A stretch of 64,000 bases of DNA, from contig CAYFNT010000004.1 of the NCBI GenBank assembly GCA_964344565.1, forward strand, positions 1 through 64,000. The letters are read 5' to 3'. This DNA comes from JACNKJ01 sp964344565 (lineage in GTDB: Bacteria > Krumholzibacteriota > Krumholzibacteriia > JACNKJ01). The translations under genes were made by a program, and so were the position numbers. Below, in pieces: positions 47,081-54,794 of the stretch. A model generated the notes under the pieces. It saw nothing but the letters and a program-made list of their open reading frames with translations. It ran no database searches and was not told where the DNA came from. Numbering within the stretch: position 1 is the stretch's first letter; each line of letters begins with the position of its first letter.

Positions 47081-48271
47081 ACAACCGCCCGCGGGTTTCT
47101 TCTTCTGCTTGCCGCCGCCGCTGGGGGCAGGCGGAGGCGCCGCGGCCTTGGACTGCACCCGCGTGCCGCTGAAGTATCCCGCGATCTGGTTCTGGCGGCG
47201 CGTGAAGTCCTGCTCCACGAGGCTCGTGCCCAGCGGTTCCATGGGCGTGAGCACCTCGCGGGTCCAGGCCTCGAAGCCGCCCCGCAGGGTGAAGTACTCC
47301 AACTCCGCCGGCCAGGAACCGGGAACGGTCAGCGCGGACGGACCCTGATCGTAGAGCACCACCGTCATGCCCCCGGCGAGGTTCGCCAGCCAGTCGGCGG
47401 GGTTGCCCAATCCCTGCACCCTCTGAGCGCCGGGCAGGCTCTTCGCGTTGAATGCCTCTTCGCCTCGCAGGTCCAGGATGACCAGGGTGGGATCACCGTC
47501 GATGAGGCGTTCGGCCACCGAGAGGGGTTCGATGCCCACCAGTGGCCGAGGTTCGGGCTCGGGCACGATGGGCTTGTCGTAGATGGCCGCGGCCAGGGCG
47601 ATGAGGAAGAGGGGGCCCAGCACGTAGTACTTCATGCGCGGACGATCCGGCGGCGAGAGGGGTCCGGGCCCCAGCTTCTTCCGGTAGATCTTCTCCACCC
47701 ACTCCGCGAAGATGAAGGCGCCCAGGGCGATGAGTATCACCGTCATGATCAGGCAGAGGGCGGGGAACTTGAAGGGGAAGATCTCGTGCAGCAGAAGCAC
47801 CTCGCCCGAGCCCGCCGAGTAGAGGCTCTGCAGGAAGGGCAGTCTGTCGAAGACGAGGGTGAAGACGAAGACGCCGAAGAAGGTGCCCAGCACCGTGACG
47901 AGTCCGTCCAGCTTACCCGAGGCCACGCTCACCACCGAGGTGCCGGGGCAGAGCCCGCTCATGACGAAGCCGATGCCGAGGATGAATCCGCCGACCACCT
48001 GTGCCCAGATGAAGGTAGGATTGATCCAGAGCTCGCCAAGTTCGAGCAGTCCCCAGGCCGAGAGGGAGAAGACGCCCGTGAGCGAGACCAGCACGGCGGT
48101 GAACATGACCTTGAAGACGGCCATGTCGTTCAGGTAGAACTGTCCGGCCAGTTTCTTCGCGTTGCCGAATCCGGCGCGCTCCAGGGAGAAGCCGAAGAAG
48201 AAACCCACGCCGAGTCCCGTGAGGAGCCTGAGCTGTTCGCCCGCGAATTCGAGGGGGAAGAGGTTGTTCAT
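47078..48271 (-). CDS. YeeE/YedE sulfur permease fused to a rhodanese-like domain
   Basis: The 397-residue protein has a YeeE/TsuA-type half (residues 1-195) with five or so helices and SGLCPGTSVVSVASGKLDGL, whose C108 corresponds to the conserved Cys that relays thiosulfate-type sulfur. A further helix (MKYYVLGPLFLIALAAAI, 213-230) anchors a rhodanese-like domain (about 245-345). At the expected active-site Cys (VVLYDQG) there is Asp308, so it should lack sulfurtransferase activity. A flexible Pro/Ala- and Lys-rich linker leads to a C-terminal Gly-Gly-Cys (C397). The ATG overlaps the previous stop. The TAG stop is part of the palindromic element. Confidence 0.85.
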   Translation of the reverse strand: MNNLFPLEFAGEQLRLLTGLGVGFFFGFSLERAGFGNAKKLAGQFYLNDMAVFKVMFTAVLVSLTGVFSLSAWGLLELGELWINPTFIWAQVVGGFILGIGFVMSGLCPGTSVVSVASGKLDGLVTVLGTFFGVFVFTLVFDRLPFLQSLYSAGSGEVLLLHEIFPFKFPALCLIMTVILIALGAFIFAEWVEKIYRKKLGPGPLSPPDRPRMKYYVLGPLFLIALAAAIYDKPIVPEPEPRPLVGIEPLSVAERLIDGDPTLVILDLRGEEAFNAKSLPGAQRVQGLGNPADWLANLAGGMTVVLYDQGPSALTVPGSWPAELEYFTLRGGFEAWTREVLTPMEPLGTSLVEQDFTRRQNQIAGYFSGTRVQSKAAAPPPAPSGGGKQKKKPAGGC

Positions 48272-48780
48272 ACCCACTGCCTCCTCAGTAGCCAGGCCAC
48301 CGCGTAGGCGCCGCCGAAGAACATCATCATGTTGGCCCAGCCGCCGGCCGCGAGGGATCCGCCGCCGGAGAGGGCCTGCCCGGAAGTGCAGCCCCGGGCG
48401 ATGGCCGCCGCCAGACCCATGAGGGCCCCGCCGAAGAAGGCGAAGACGAGCCGGCCTCCCACGGAGATGCGCGGCCCGCGCACCACCTCGCCCTTGAGGC
48501 GGCCAGCGCTCACCGCGCCGATGAATCCGCCGAGAAGAACGCCGATCACTTCCACCACCAGCCAGTTCTTCAGGGGATGGGCCCCGTCGCCCTCGAAGTA
48601 CTTGCCGATGGCCGAATTGGACTGGGCCCATTGGGCGTTCACGGTTTCGCAACCCAGGGCCACGATGCGCTTGGGGGCCGCGCTGGCGCCCAGTCCCTGT
48701 CCCGCCACCATGAAGGCGGCGAGCAGGGTGAGGCCGAGGAGCAGGCCCGCCAGGTAGGGATTCCAGTAGTTCTTGGGCAT
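48268..48780 (-). CDS. YeeE/YedE family sulfur transporter (half-size)
   Basis: The 170-residue protein has four to five helices with ARGCTSGQALSGGGSLAAGGW, the YeeE motif carrying the conserved Cys, and a second region RIVALGCETVN. Members of the family move thiosulfate or selenium/sulfur species across the membrane. Half-size proteins pair with a partner, here the next gene, which overlaps it by four bases (ATGA). Confidence 0.9.
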   Translation of the reverse strand: MPKNYWNPYLAGLLLGLTLLAAFMVAGQGLGASAAPKRIVALGCETVNAQWAQSNSAIGKYFEGDGAHPLKNWLVVEVIGVLLGGFIGAVSAGRLKGEVVRGPRISVGGRLVFAFFGGALMGLAAAIARGCTSGQALSGGGSLAAGGWANMMMFFGGAYAVAWLLRRQWV

Positions 48781-48792
48781 CTCGGTCCTTTC

Positions 48793-49746
48793 CTAATGAA
48801 GCGACAGCTGGGTGACCCAACTGGAATGCTGTCCCGCGAAAACGAGGATCCAGCGCAGGGCGAATCCTCCGATGAGCACGAACACGGCGGCGGCGCGTCC
48901 GGGAATGACGTGGTGGCGCTTCTCGAGCAGCTCGGCGACGAGGGGGACCACAAGTCCCAGGGCCACCACGAGGCTCCAGAATGCGGCCGTGTAACTGCCG
49001 CCGAAGAAGAGATCGGCGGCCGCCTGATAGCTGGCGCCGCCGGAGGCCAGGGTGATGAGCCAGAGGGCCAGGAAGCCCATCTCCACGAGGATGAAGACCA
49101 TGTCGATGCGCGAGAAGATCACGCGCTCCTCGTCCCGGATGCGGAAGAGCAGGGTCAAGGCGGCGGCCGTGGAGATGCCGGACACCAGGAAGAGCGGGCC
49201 GAGCAGGGCCGAGTTCCAGAGCGGCCTGGCCGCCACGCTGCCCAGCAGCACTCCCGTGTAGATTCCCAGCAGCATGCCCACGCCCATGCTCCAGAAGGCC
49301 AGCATGTCGTTGCGCTGGCTCGCCCAGGCATCGAGAGCTTTGAGGAAGGAGAAGCGCGCGATGAGCCTGCTCTTCAGGTCGCGGGGCGTCTCGCTCCAGG
49401 CGAAGAGTATGGAACTCGGATAGATGAGCAGCAGGATCCAGGCGCCCCAGGACATGGGGGACCAGACCTTGAAGGTGAAGAAGAAGCGGAAGGCGTTGAT
49501 CCGGTTGGCGAGGTCGAGCCAGAGGAAGAACATGCCCAGCGAAATGAGGATGGGCGCCAGCCAGGGAATCAGCGCCATCTGCCGTGAGCGCTCCAGGCCC
49601 GGCTTCCAGATGCGCATGAGCCCGGTGAGCAGCATGACCCCCGCGGCCAGTCCTCCCAGGAAGAGATAGGCCGCCACCTCGCCGTGCCAGATGTGCAGAT
49701 CCGGATCGATGAAGGGGTTCATGCGATTGTGGGTGATCTCGACCAT
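48793..49746 (-). CDS. nrfD: NrfD/PsrC-family membrane subunit (copy 2)
   Basis: The 317-residue protein has eight or nine helices and the NrfD-type quinone-interacting helices (WHGEVAAYLFLGGLAAGVMLLTG). It would anchor the reductase to the membrane and pass electrons from or to quinone through the ferredoxin subunit. It is a paralog of the gene just before it: both begin NRMNPFIDPDLHIWHGEVA and end FALRW..VFAGQHS. They are one base apart. Confidence 0.9.
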   Translation of the reverse strand: MVEITHNRMNPFIDPDLHIWHGEVAAYLFLGGLAAGVMLLTGLMRIWKPGLERSRQMALIPWLAPILISLGMFFLWLDLANRINAFRFFFTFKVWSPMSWGAWILLLIYPSSILFAWSETPRDLKSRLIARFSFLKALDAWASQRNDMLAFWSMGVGMLLGIYTGVLLGSVAARPLWNSALLGPLFLVSGISTAAALTLLFRIRDEERVIFSRIDMVFILVEMGFLALWLITLASGGASYQAAADLFFGGSYTAAFWSLVVALGLVVPLVAELLEKRHHVIPGRAAAVFVLIGGFALRWILVFAGQHSSWVTQLSLH

Positions 49747-49747
49747 G

Positions 49748-50707
49748 CTAGCCTCCCAATCCCGCCACGTGCCCGGCGGCGTCCGAATGCTGTCCGGCGA
49801 AAACGATCAGCCACCGGAGCGCGAAGGCGCCGGCGAGAACGAAGAAGGTCACCGCCCGCTGCAGGCCCTGGTTGCGGAGCCTCCGGAACCAGGCCGCCAT
49901 GAGCGGGATGACCAGGCCCATGCCCACGACCAGCGTCCAGTAGGCCGCCGTGTACTGCTTCCCGGTGAAGAGATCCAGAGCCATGCGTCCGCTGTCCGAA
50001 GCGGTTTCCAGCCCGAAGAACCAGAGGGCGTTGAAGAGGGCCTGAGAGATGAGGGCGCCTACCAGCACCCGCCCGACGACCGTGCGCTCGAAGTCCGTGA
50101 GCCGGACCAGCAGCATGTAGGCCGCCGCGCAGGCCACTCCCGAACTCAGGAAGAGCAGGGGAAGGATGGGCGAGTTCCACAGGGGCCGCGCGGCGTAGAA
50201 GGCCAGCAGGGCTCCGGTGTAGAGTCCCAGCGCGATGCCTGTGACGAAGTTCCAGATGGCGATGCCCCGGCGATGGCGATCGGCCCAGGCGCCGATGCCG
50301 GCCAGGAAGGGCAGCCGCTTCAGCCAGCGCTCCTTGAAATCGGGCGGCGAGCCGCCCCAGGCGAAGAGCATGCTCGCCGGATAGGTCATCAGGATGATCC
50401 AGGAACCCCAGGACATGAAGCTGTAGGACTTCAGCACGAAGAAGAACCGGAAGGCGTTGAACTTGTTGCCCAGATCGATCCAGAGGAAGAGCAGGCAGAA
50501 GGAGATGAGCAGGGGAGAGATCCAGGGCAGAAGGCAGTATCCCCGGGAACACTCCTTCCGGGGAGCCCAGAAGTAGAGCACCGCGGTGAGAGCCATGATT
50601 CCCCCGACCATGGCCGCGAGGAATAGATCGGCGGCCACCTCTCCGTGCCAGATGTGCAGGTCCGGATCGATGAAGGGATTCATCCGATTGTTGGTCACTT
50701 CCAGCAT
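49748..50707 (-). CDS. nrfD: NrfD/PsrC-family membrane subunit (copy 1)
   Basis: The 319-residue protein has the same layout as its neighbour: N-terminal NRMNPFIDPDLHIWHG, eight or nine helices, a short loop after the fourth (SPPDFKERWLKRLPFLAGIG) and an end FALRWLIVFAGQHS. The sequences differ enough outside these blocks to suggest an old duplication. It follows the ferredoxin subunit by nine bases with GGAGG before the ATG. Confidence 0.9.
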   Translation of the reverse strand: MLEVTNNRMNPFIDPDLHIWHGEVAADLFLAAMVGGIMALTAVLYFWAPRKECSRGYCLLPWISPLLISFCLLFLWIDLGNKFNAFRFFFVLKSYSFMSWGSWIILMTYPASMLFAWGGSPPDFKERWLKRLPFLAGIGAWADRHRRGIAIWNFVTGIALGLYTGALLAFYAARPLWNSPILPLLFLSSGVACAAAYMLLVRLTDFERTVVGRVLVGALISQALFNALWFFGLETASDSGRMALDLFTGKQYTAAYWTLVVGMGLVIPLMAAWFRRLRNQGLQRAVTFFVLAGAFALRWLIVFAGQHSDAAGHVAGLGG

Positions 50708-50716
50708 GCAGACCTC

Positions 50717-51265
50717 CTAGATCAGGTAGTAGACCTGGGGTTCGGTTCCCGCATCGGGACGCAGCGTGAAGTACTTGCGACGGGCGAGCAGATCGACCAC
50801 CTCGCTGTCCGGGTCGTTGAGATCGCCGAAGACGATGCTCGTGGTCGGGCAGATCTCCTGGCATGAAGTGGTGCTCAGGCCCTGGGCGATCCGGTGATAG
50901 CAGAAGGTGCACTTGTCGACGGTGCGCGTATCCGGATGCAGATAGCGCGCGCCGTAGGGACAGGCCGAGATGCAGGCCTTGCAACCCGTGCACTTGTTGC
51001 GGCTCACCTTCACCTGTCCGCCCTCGGCGTAGTGGGATGCGCCGGTGGGGCAGGCCCGCACGCAGGGCGCGTCCTCGCAGTGATTGCAGCGCTGCGAGGT
51101 GATGGTCATGCTGAGATCGGGGAAGGTGCCCCGGGTCTCGGTGACGATCCAGTCGCGGGTGTAGCCGTCGGGCGTGTCGTTCTCGGTCTTGCAGCCGATG
51201 ACGCAGGCGCTGCAGCCCACGCAGGTCTTGGTGTCGATGACCATGGCGTAACGGGGCTCGCTCAT
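50717..51265 (-). CDS. four-cluster ferredoxin subunit (PsrB/DmsB type)
   Basis: The 182-residue protein has sixteen Cys in four groups: C15/18/21/25, C60/63/68/72, C92/95/98/102 and C119/122/135/139. Each fits one 4Fe-4S cluster; the last group has the spaced CxxC-x12-CxxxC pattern typical of PsrB/NrfC. It carries electrons between the molybdenum subunit and the NrfD subunits. The start overlaps the stop of the catalytic gene (ATGA). No signal peptide of its own, so it would be exported with the catalytic subunit. Confidence 0.93.
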   Translation of the reverse strand: MSEPRYAMVIDTKTCVGCSACVIGCKTENDTPDGYTRDWIVTETRGTFPDLSMTITSQRCNHCEDAPCVRACPTGASHYAEGGQVKVSRNKCTGCKACISACPYGARYLHPDTRTVDKCTFCYHRIAQGLSTTSCQEICPTTSIVFGDLNDPDSEVVDLLARRKYFTLRPDAGTEPQVYYLI

Positions 51266-53529
51266 GCGGTCACCTCCTTGTTCTCGCTACCGACCTCGGC
51301 ATGGCCTCCGGGATTGGCTCCCTCCTGCTCGGCGTCGATGAAGGTGACGAAGTTCACGTTCATGCCGGTGCCTCCCATGATGGGATCCACCTTGTACTGG
51401 GTGATCAACTCCGTCGAATCGGCGCCCTTTCCGTAGACGAAGGACAGCTTCTTGGCCTTGCGTCCGTAACCGTGGACCATGAAGACGGCCTCCGGGCGGA
51501 TGCGGCTGGTAACCTTCACCGGAAGGGAGAAGGTGGAGCGCACGCCGTCCTGGTTCTGCAGGTAGACCCGCTGCCCGTCCTTGAGTCCCCACTTCAGGGC
51601 CACGCCCCGGTTCACCCAGATCTGGTTCTCCTTGTAGACCTCCGACAGCAGCCGGTTGTTGGTGGTCCGCCCGAAGGTGTGGGTGGGGGTTCGCCCGAAG
51701 AGCAATCGGTAGTAGCCCTCCGGCGCTTCCTCCGGAGGAGTGAAGAAGGGAATGGGATCGAATCCGTATTCGGCCAGTCGCGTGGAATAGAGTTCGATCT
51801 TGCCGGTGTTGGTGTAGAAGTCGGGGGCCGCGCCCTCCTCGAAGAAGAGGGGTTCGGGCTTGCCCAGGATCACCCCGTCCTTCTGCAGAGCTTCGCAGTC
51901 GAGGCCGGCTTCCTTGATGCGGGTCATGCCGTACTCCTCGCTGTTCTCCCAGGGGAAGAACTCGGGCAGTCCGAGTCGCGTGCCCAGCTCCTTGGCGATC
52001 CACCAGCCGGGCTTGCTCTCGTACATGGGCGGCACCACTTCCTGGCGCACCGCGACGTAGGGTTCCCGGTAGTTGGGGTTGTGCAGCTCGTCGCAGCGCT
52101 CCAGATAGGTGGCCTCGGGGAGCACCACGTCCGACCAGCCGGCGATCTCCGCCGGCAGCACCTCGATGGTCACCAGGAAGTCCAGCTTCTGGATGGCCTC
52201 ATAGGTGGTCTTCGGATCGGGAAGCGTGGTCGGCAGGTTCGAGCCGTAGACCATCCATCCCTTGAGGTCGTACTCGGCGAGCCCCGGAATCGTGGCGTTG
52301 CAGACGCCCTGGGCAAGCACGTTGTCGCCCAGGGGGAAGCTGCTGGCATGGGGGCGGTCGGCCGCCTTTCGCCCCGGAGGCAGGTAACCCGGGTACTTGT
52401 ACTTGGGAAGCGCCAGCTGGGAGGGGATGTAGAAGCCGCCCTTGCGGCCCCAGGATCCCAGCAGGGCGTTGAGAATGGCGATGGCCCGGCTGCGCTGGGT
52501 GTCGTCGCCCATCCAGGTGACGTGGCGTCCCGGATGGATGAAGGAGGCCGGCCGCGCCCCCGCCATGAGGTGGGCCGAGCGGCGGATCATCTCGGGCTCG
52601 ATGCCGGTGCGGGGATAGGCCCACTCCGGCGAGAAGGGCTTCACGTGCTCGACGAGCTGATCGAAGCCGTAGGCGTAGTTGTCGATGTATTCCTTGTCGT
52701 AGAGGCCCTCGTCGATGAGCACGTGCATCCAGGCCAGCAGCAGGGCGATGTCGGTGCCCGGCTTGATGGGCAGCCAGTACTTGGCCTTGGAGGCCGCCAC
52801 GGAGTAGCGGGGATCGACCACGATGAGGTCGGCGCCGTCGCGGATGGCCGTGGCGAAGTCCTGCACCTGGGTGTTGTGCATGTTCTCGCCCAGGTGAGAG
52901 CCGATCAGGGTGATGCAGCGGCTGTTCTGCATGTCGATGACTTCCGGCGATCCCACGATGGAGCCGAAGGTCAGGTCGAAACCCACGTCGCGGGGGCCGC
53001 GGCACTGGGCGTAGGAGGGCGCCGCGATGTTCGGACTGCCGTAGGCTTTGAAGAGGTGCTTCATCCAGTTCGCCCCGAAGCCGTGGTAGTAGAGGGCCAG
53101 GGCCTCCGCTCCGTAGCGCTGGCGGATCATCTCGAACTTGTCGGCGACCTCGTCCAGGGCGGTGGTCCAGTCGACCTCTTCGAAGTTCTGCATGCCGTTC
53201 TTGCCCACGCGGACCATGGGTTTCTTGAGGCGGTCCGGATCGTAGAGCAGCCCGGTGCCGCCGGCGCCGCGGGGGCAGAGCCGTCCCCGGGACAGGGGAT
53301 GCTTGGGATTGCCCTTGATCTTCGTGATGCGGCCGTCCTTCACGTGGGCCAGGATTCCGCACTTCCAGAAGCAGAGTTCGCAGAAGCTGGGGACGACCCG
53401 ATCGCCGTCGGTGTCGGGATTCTCGAGACGATTGTCGTAGCTGCCGTACCAATCCGTGGTCAGGCCGCCCAGCAATGCCGCACCCGCCGCGCCTCCCGAG
53501 CCGATCTTGATGAACTCGCGCCGATTCAT
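51262..53529 (-). CDS. molybdopterin oxidoreductase, polysulfide/thiosulfate reductase type
   Basis: The 755-residue catalytic subunit starts with a twin-arginine signal (NRREFIKIG plus a hydrophobic stretch), so it should act outside the cytoplasmic membrane. The first 4Fe-4S site has C50, C53, C57 and C85. C176 in YAQCRGPRD is at the place of the molybdenum ligand. The MGD-binding blocks and the C-terminal dinucleotide domain (LLFGRTPTHTFGRTTNN) follow. Closest by features to PsrA/PhsA (polysulfide, thiosulfate reductases); tetrathionate or arsenate roles cannot be excluded. It overlaps the ArsR-type gene ahead of it by four bases. Confidence 0.9.
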   Translation of the reverse strand: MNRREFIKIGSGGAAGAALLGGLTTDWYGSYDNRLENPDTDGDRVVPSFCELCFWKCGILAHVKDGRITKIKGNPKHPLSRGRLCPRGAGGTGLLYDPDRLKKPMVRVGKNGMQNFEEVDWTTALDEVADKFEMIRQRYGAEALALYYHGFGANWMKHLFKAYGSPNIAAPSYAQCRGPRDVGFDLTFGSIVGSPEVIDMQNSRCITLIGSHLGENMHNTQVQDFATAIRDGADLIVVDPRYSVAASKAKYWLPIKPGTDIALLLAWMHVLIDEGLYDKEYIDNYAYGFDQLVEHVKPFSPEWAYPRTGIEPEMIRRSAHLMAGARPASFIHPGRHVTWMGDDTQRSRAIAILNALLGSWGRKGGFYIPSQLALPKYKYPGYLPPGRKAADRPHASSFPLGDNVLAQGVCNATIPGLAEYDLKGWMVYGSNLPTTLPDPKTTYEAIQKLDFLVTIEVLPAEIAGWSDVVLPEATYLERCDELHNPNYREPYVAVRQEVVPPMYESKPGWWIAKELGTRLGLPEFFPWENSEEYGMTRIKEAGLDCEALQKDGVILGKPEPLFFEEGAAPDFYTNTGKIELYSTRLAEYGFDPIPFFTPPEEAPEGYYRLLFGRTPTHTFGRTTNNRLLSEVYKENQIWVNRGVALKWGLKDGQRVYLQNQDGVRSTFSLPVKVTSRIRPEAVFMVHGYGRKAKKLSFVYGKGADSTELITQYKVDPIMGGTGMNVNFVTFIDAEQEGANPGGHAEVGSENKEVTA

Positions 53530-53846
53530 GCGTCCTCCTTGGAGCTTCCGTTGCCTTCCTCGTGAAGCCAGTCGCAGAGAGACTGGACCATCTCGCTCAC
53601 CAATTCGCTGGTGACGCTCAGTTCCACCTCGGGACCGCGCCGGCGACCATCGATGAGGCCCAGGTCGCGAAGGGGGGCCAGGTGCCGGGCCATGGTGGAT
53701 TGAGGCCAGCCGAGCAGGCCGATGAGGTCCTTCTGGGTCGAGGGACCGTCCTGGGAAAGGTGGCAGGCGATCTCCAGCCGGGCGGGATGGGACAGGGCCT
53801 TGAAAATCTTCGCCGCAGCCTGGATGTCTTCAGGATTGCGTTCCAT
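53526..53846 (-). CDS. ArsR-family repressor with two cysteines
   Basis: The 106-residue winged-helix protein begins at ATG 53846 with GGAGGACTT ahead. It has FKALSHPARLEIACHL, the helix-turn-helix PSTQKDLIGLLGWPQSTMARHLAPLRDLGLI and a wing RRGPEVELSV. Only two Cys occur: C28 in the second helix (RLEIACHL) and C91 in the last helix (MVQSLCDWL). Those sites and the 63-residue spacing correspond to the two persulfide-sensing Cys of SqrR/BigR; no metal-binding CxC motif is present. It is the first gene of the operon and overlaps the catalytic subunit gene. Confidence 0.88.
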   Translation of the reverse strand: MERNPEDIQAAAKIFKALSHPARLEIACHLSQDGPSTQKDLIGLLGWPQSTMARHLAPLRDLGLIDGRRRGPEVELSVTSELVSEMVQSLCDWLHEEGNGSSKEDA

Positions 53847-53868
53847 AAGTCCTCCATACAAGATCCAC

Positions 53869-53911
53869 ATATCTGCATATCCGAAAATAAGGATCTGGCC
53901 GGATTCGTCAA
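53869..53911 (-). promoter_or_regulatory. promoter and candidate operator of the sulfur operon
   Basis: Reading leftward: -35 TTGACG (53906-53911), 16-base spacer, -10 TATTTT (53884-53889). Over the start site lies ATATCTGCATAT (53869-53880), an AT-rich near-palindrome where an ArsR-type repressor could bind. Confidence 0.65.
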
Positions 53912-53945
53912 TACTAAAGTGAAATGTTTCCCAAAGTGGAATCGA

Positions 53946-54524
53946 TCAGCCCTGGCGCTTGTCCGGCAGGTAGGAATCTTCCAGGGATGGCGGTCCGCCG
54001 GCGAGCAGACCGTGGCGAGCCAGATGGTGATACAGCGTGACCGCGAAGCTGGAAGAGACGTTCAGGCTGTTCTTCAGACCCGCCATGGGCAGATGGACCA
54101 CGGCGTCGGCCTGGCGGATGAGTTCCTTGTCCACGCCCATGACCTCGTGGCCGAAAACGAAGCAGGCCCGGGCCGGTCCCTGCCATTCGAAGAGGGATTG
54201 GCTGGAAGGGGTCATCTCCACGGCGACCAGGGGCATGCCCGCGGCGCGAATTTCCTCCACGGCGTCGAAGAGCCGGAGCTGATGGGACCAGGGAACGGTC
54301 TCGCTGGCGCCCAGAGCGGTCTTCTCCAGCTTGCTGTTTGGAGGAAATGCCGTGATGCCAACGAGATAGAGCTTCTCGAGCAAGAGAGCGTCGGCGCTGC
54401 GGAACATATCGCCCACGTTCTGGGCGCTTCGGATGTTGTCCAGGAGGGCGCAGACGGGAACGCGAGGGCCTTCGGGGGCCTCCGTTTTGTCCCTCCACAT
54501 GGAATGATGAGGATCCAGGGGCAT
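53946..54524 (-). CDS. TrmH/SpoU-family RNA methyltransferase
   Basis: The 192-residue protein has the SPOUT motifs: VCALLDNIRSAQNVGDMFRSADA, FVFGHEVMGVDKELI and VHLPMAGLKNSLNVSSSFAVTLYHHL, with the knot-region SLNVS. It methylates a ribose 2'-OH in tRNA or rRNA. No extra RNA-binding domain is present at the N-terminus. It has its own promoter upstream and ends about 100 bases before the ArsR gene. Confidence 0.9.
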   Translation of the reverse strand: MPLDPHHSMWRDKTEAPEGPRVPVCALLDNIRSAQNVGDMFRSADALLLEKLYLVGITAFPPNSKLEKTALGASETVPWSHQLRLFDAVEEIRAAGMPLVAVEMTPSSQSLFEWQGPARACFVFGHEVMGVDKELIRQADAVVHLPMAGLKNSLNVSSSFAVTLYHHLARHGLLAGGPPSLEDSYLPDKRQG

Positions 54525-54556
54525 CTTCGCTCCAAATCTTGCTACGGGAAGATCGA

Positions 54557-54585
54557 ATCCTATGGGATAAGGCCTTATTTGGCAA
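54557..54585 (-). promoter_or_regulatory. promoter of the SpoU gene
   Basis: Leftward -35 TTGCCA (54580-54585), a 17-base spacer and -10 TAGGAT (54557-54562). The leader is about 25 bases. Confidence 0.7.
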
Positions 54586-54665
54586 TCCCGCAGGAAAAGA
54601 GTGGGTCAAGCAAGGAATTGGGGGCAATCGAGTTAAAGGGAAAGAAAATTCTTCCGATATTTAGC

Positions 54666-54695
54666 TTGAATGCCCTTCGTTCCATGGGATATACA
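54666..54695 (+). promoter_or_regulatory. promoter of the small exported protein gene
   Basis: TTGAAT (54666-54671), an 18-base spacer and TATACA (54690-54695) in a locally AT-rich stretch. The leader to ATG 54795 is about 95 bases. Confidence 0.55.
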
Positions 54696-54794
54696 CTCTA
54701 ATCGGAAAGCAGTCCCCACCGGCAGCGCAGGTCGCCGGCCCTGCTATTGACTCTGCAACCTCTGACTTGGGTGATCAGGACCCCCGAGGCAAAC

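Noticed and set aside
51301..53565. A 754-codon open frame opposite the molybdoenzyme gene
   Set aside because: High-GC coding sequence often leaves the opposite frame open. The translation has the Val/His/Gly/Leu-rich look of a shadow and no domain.
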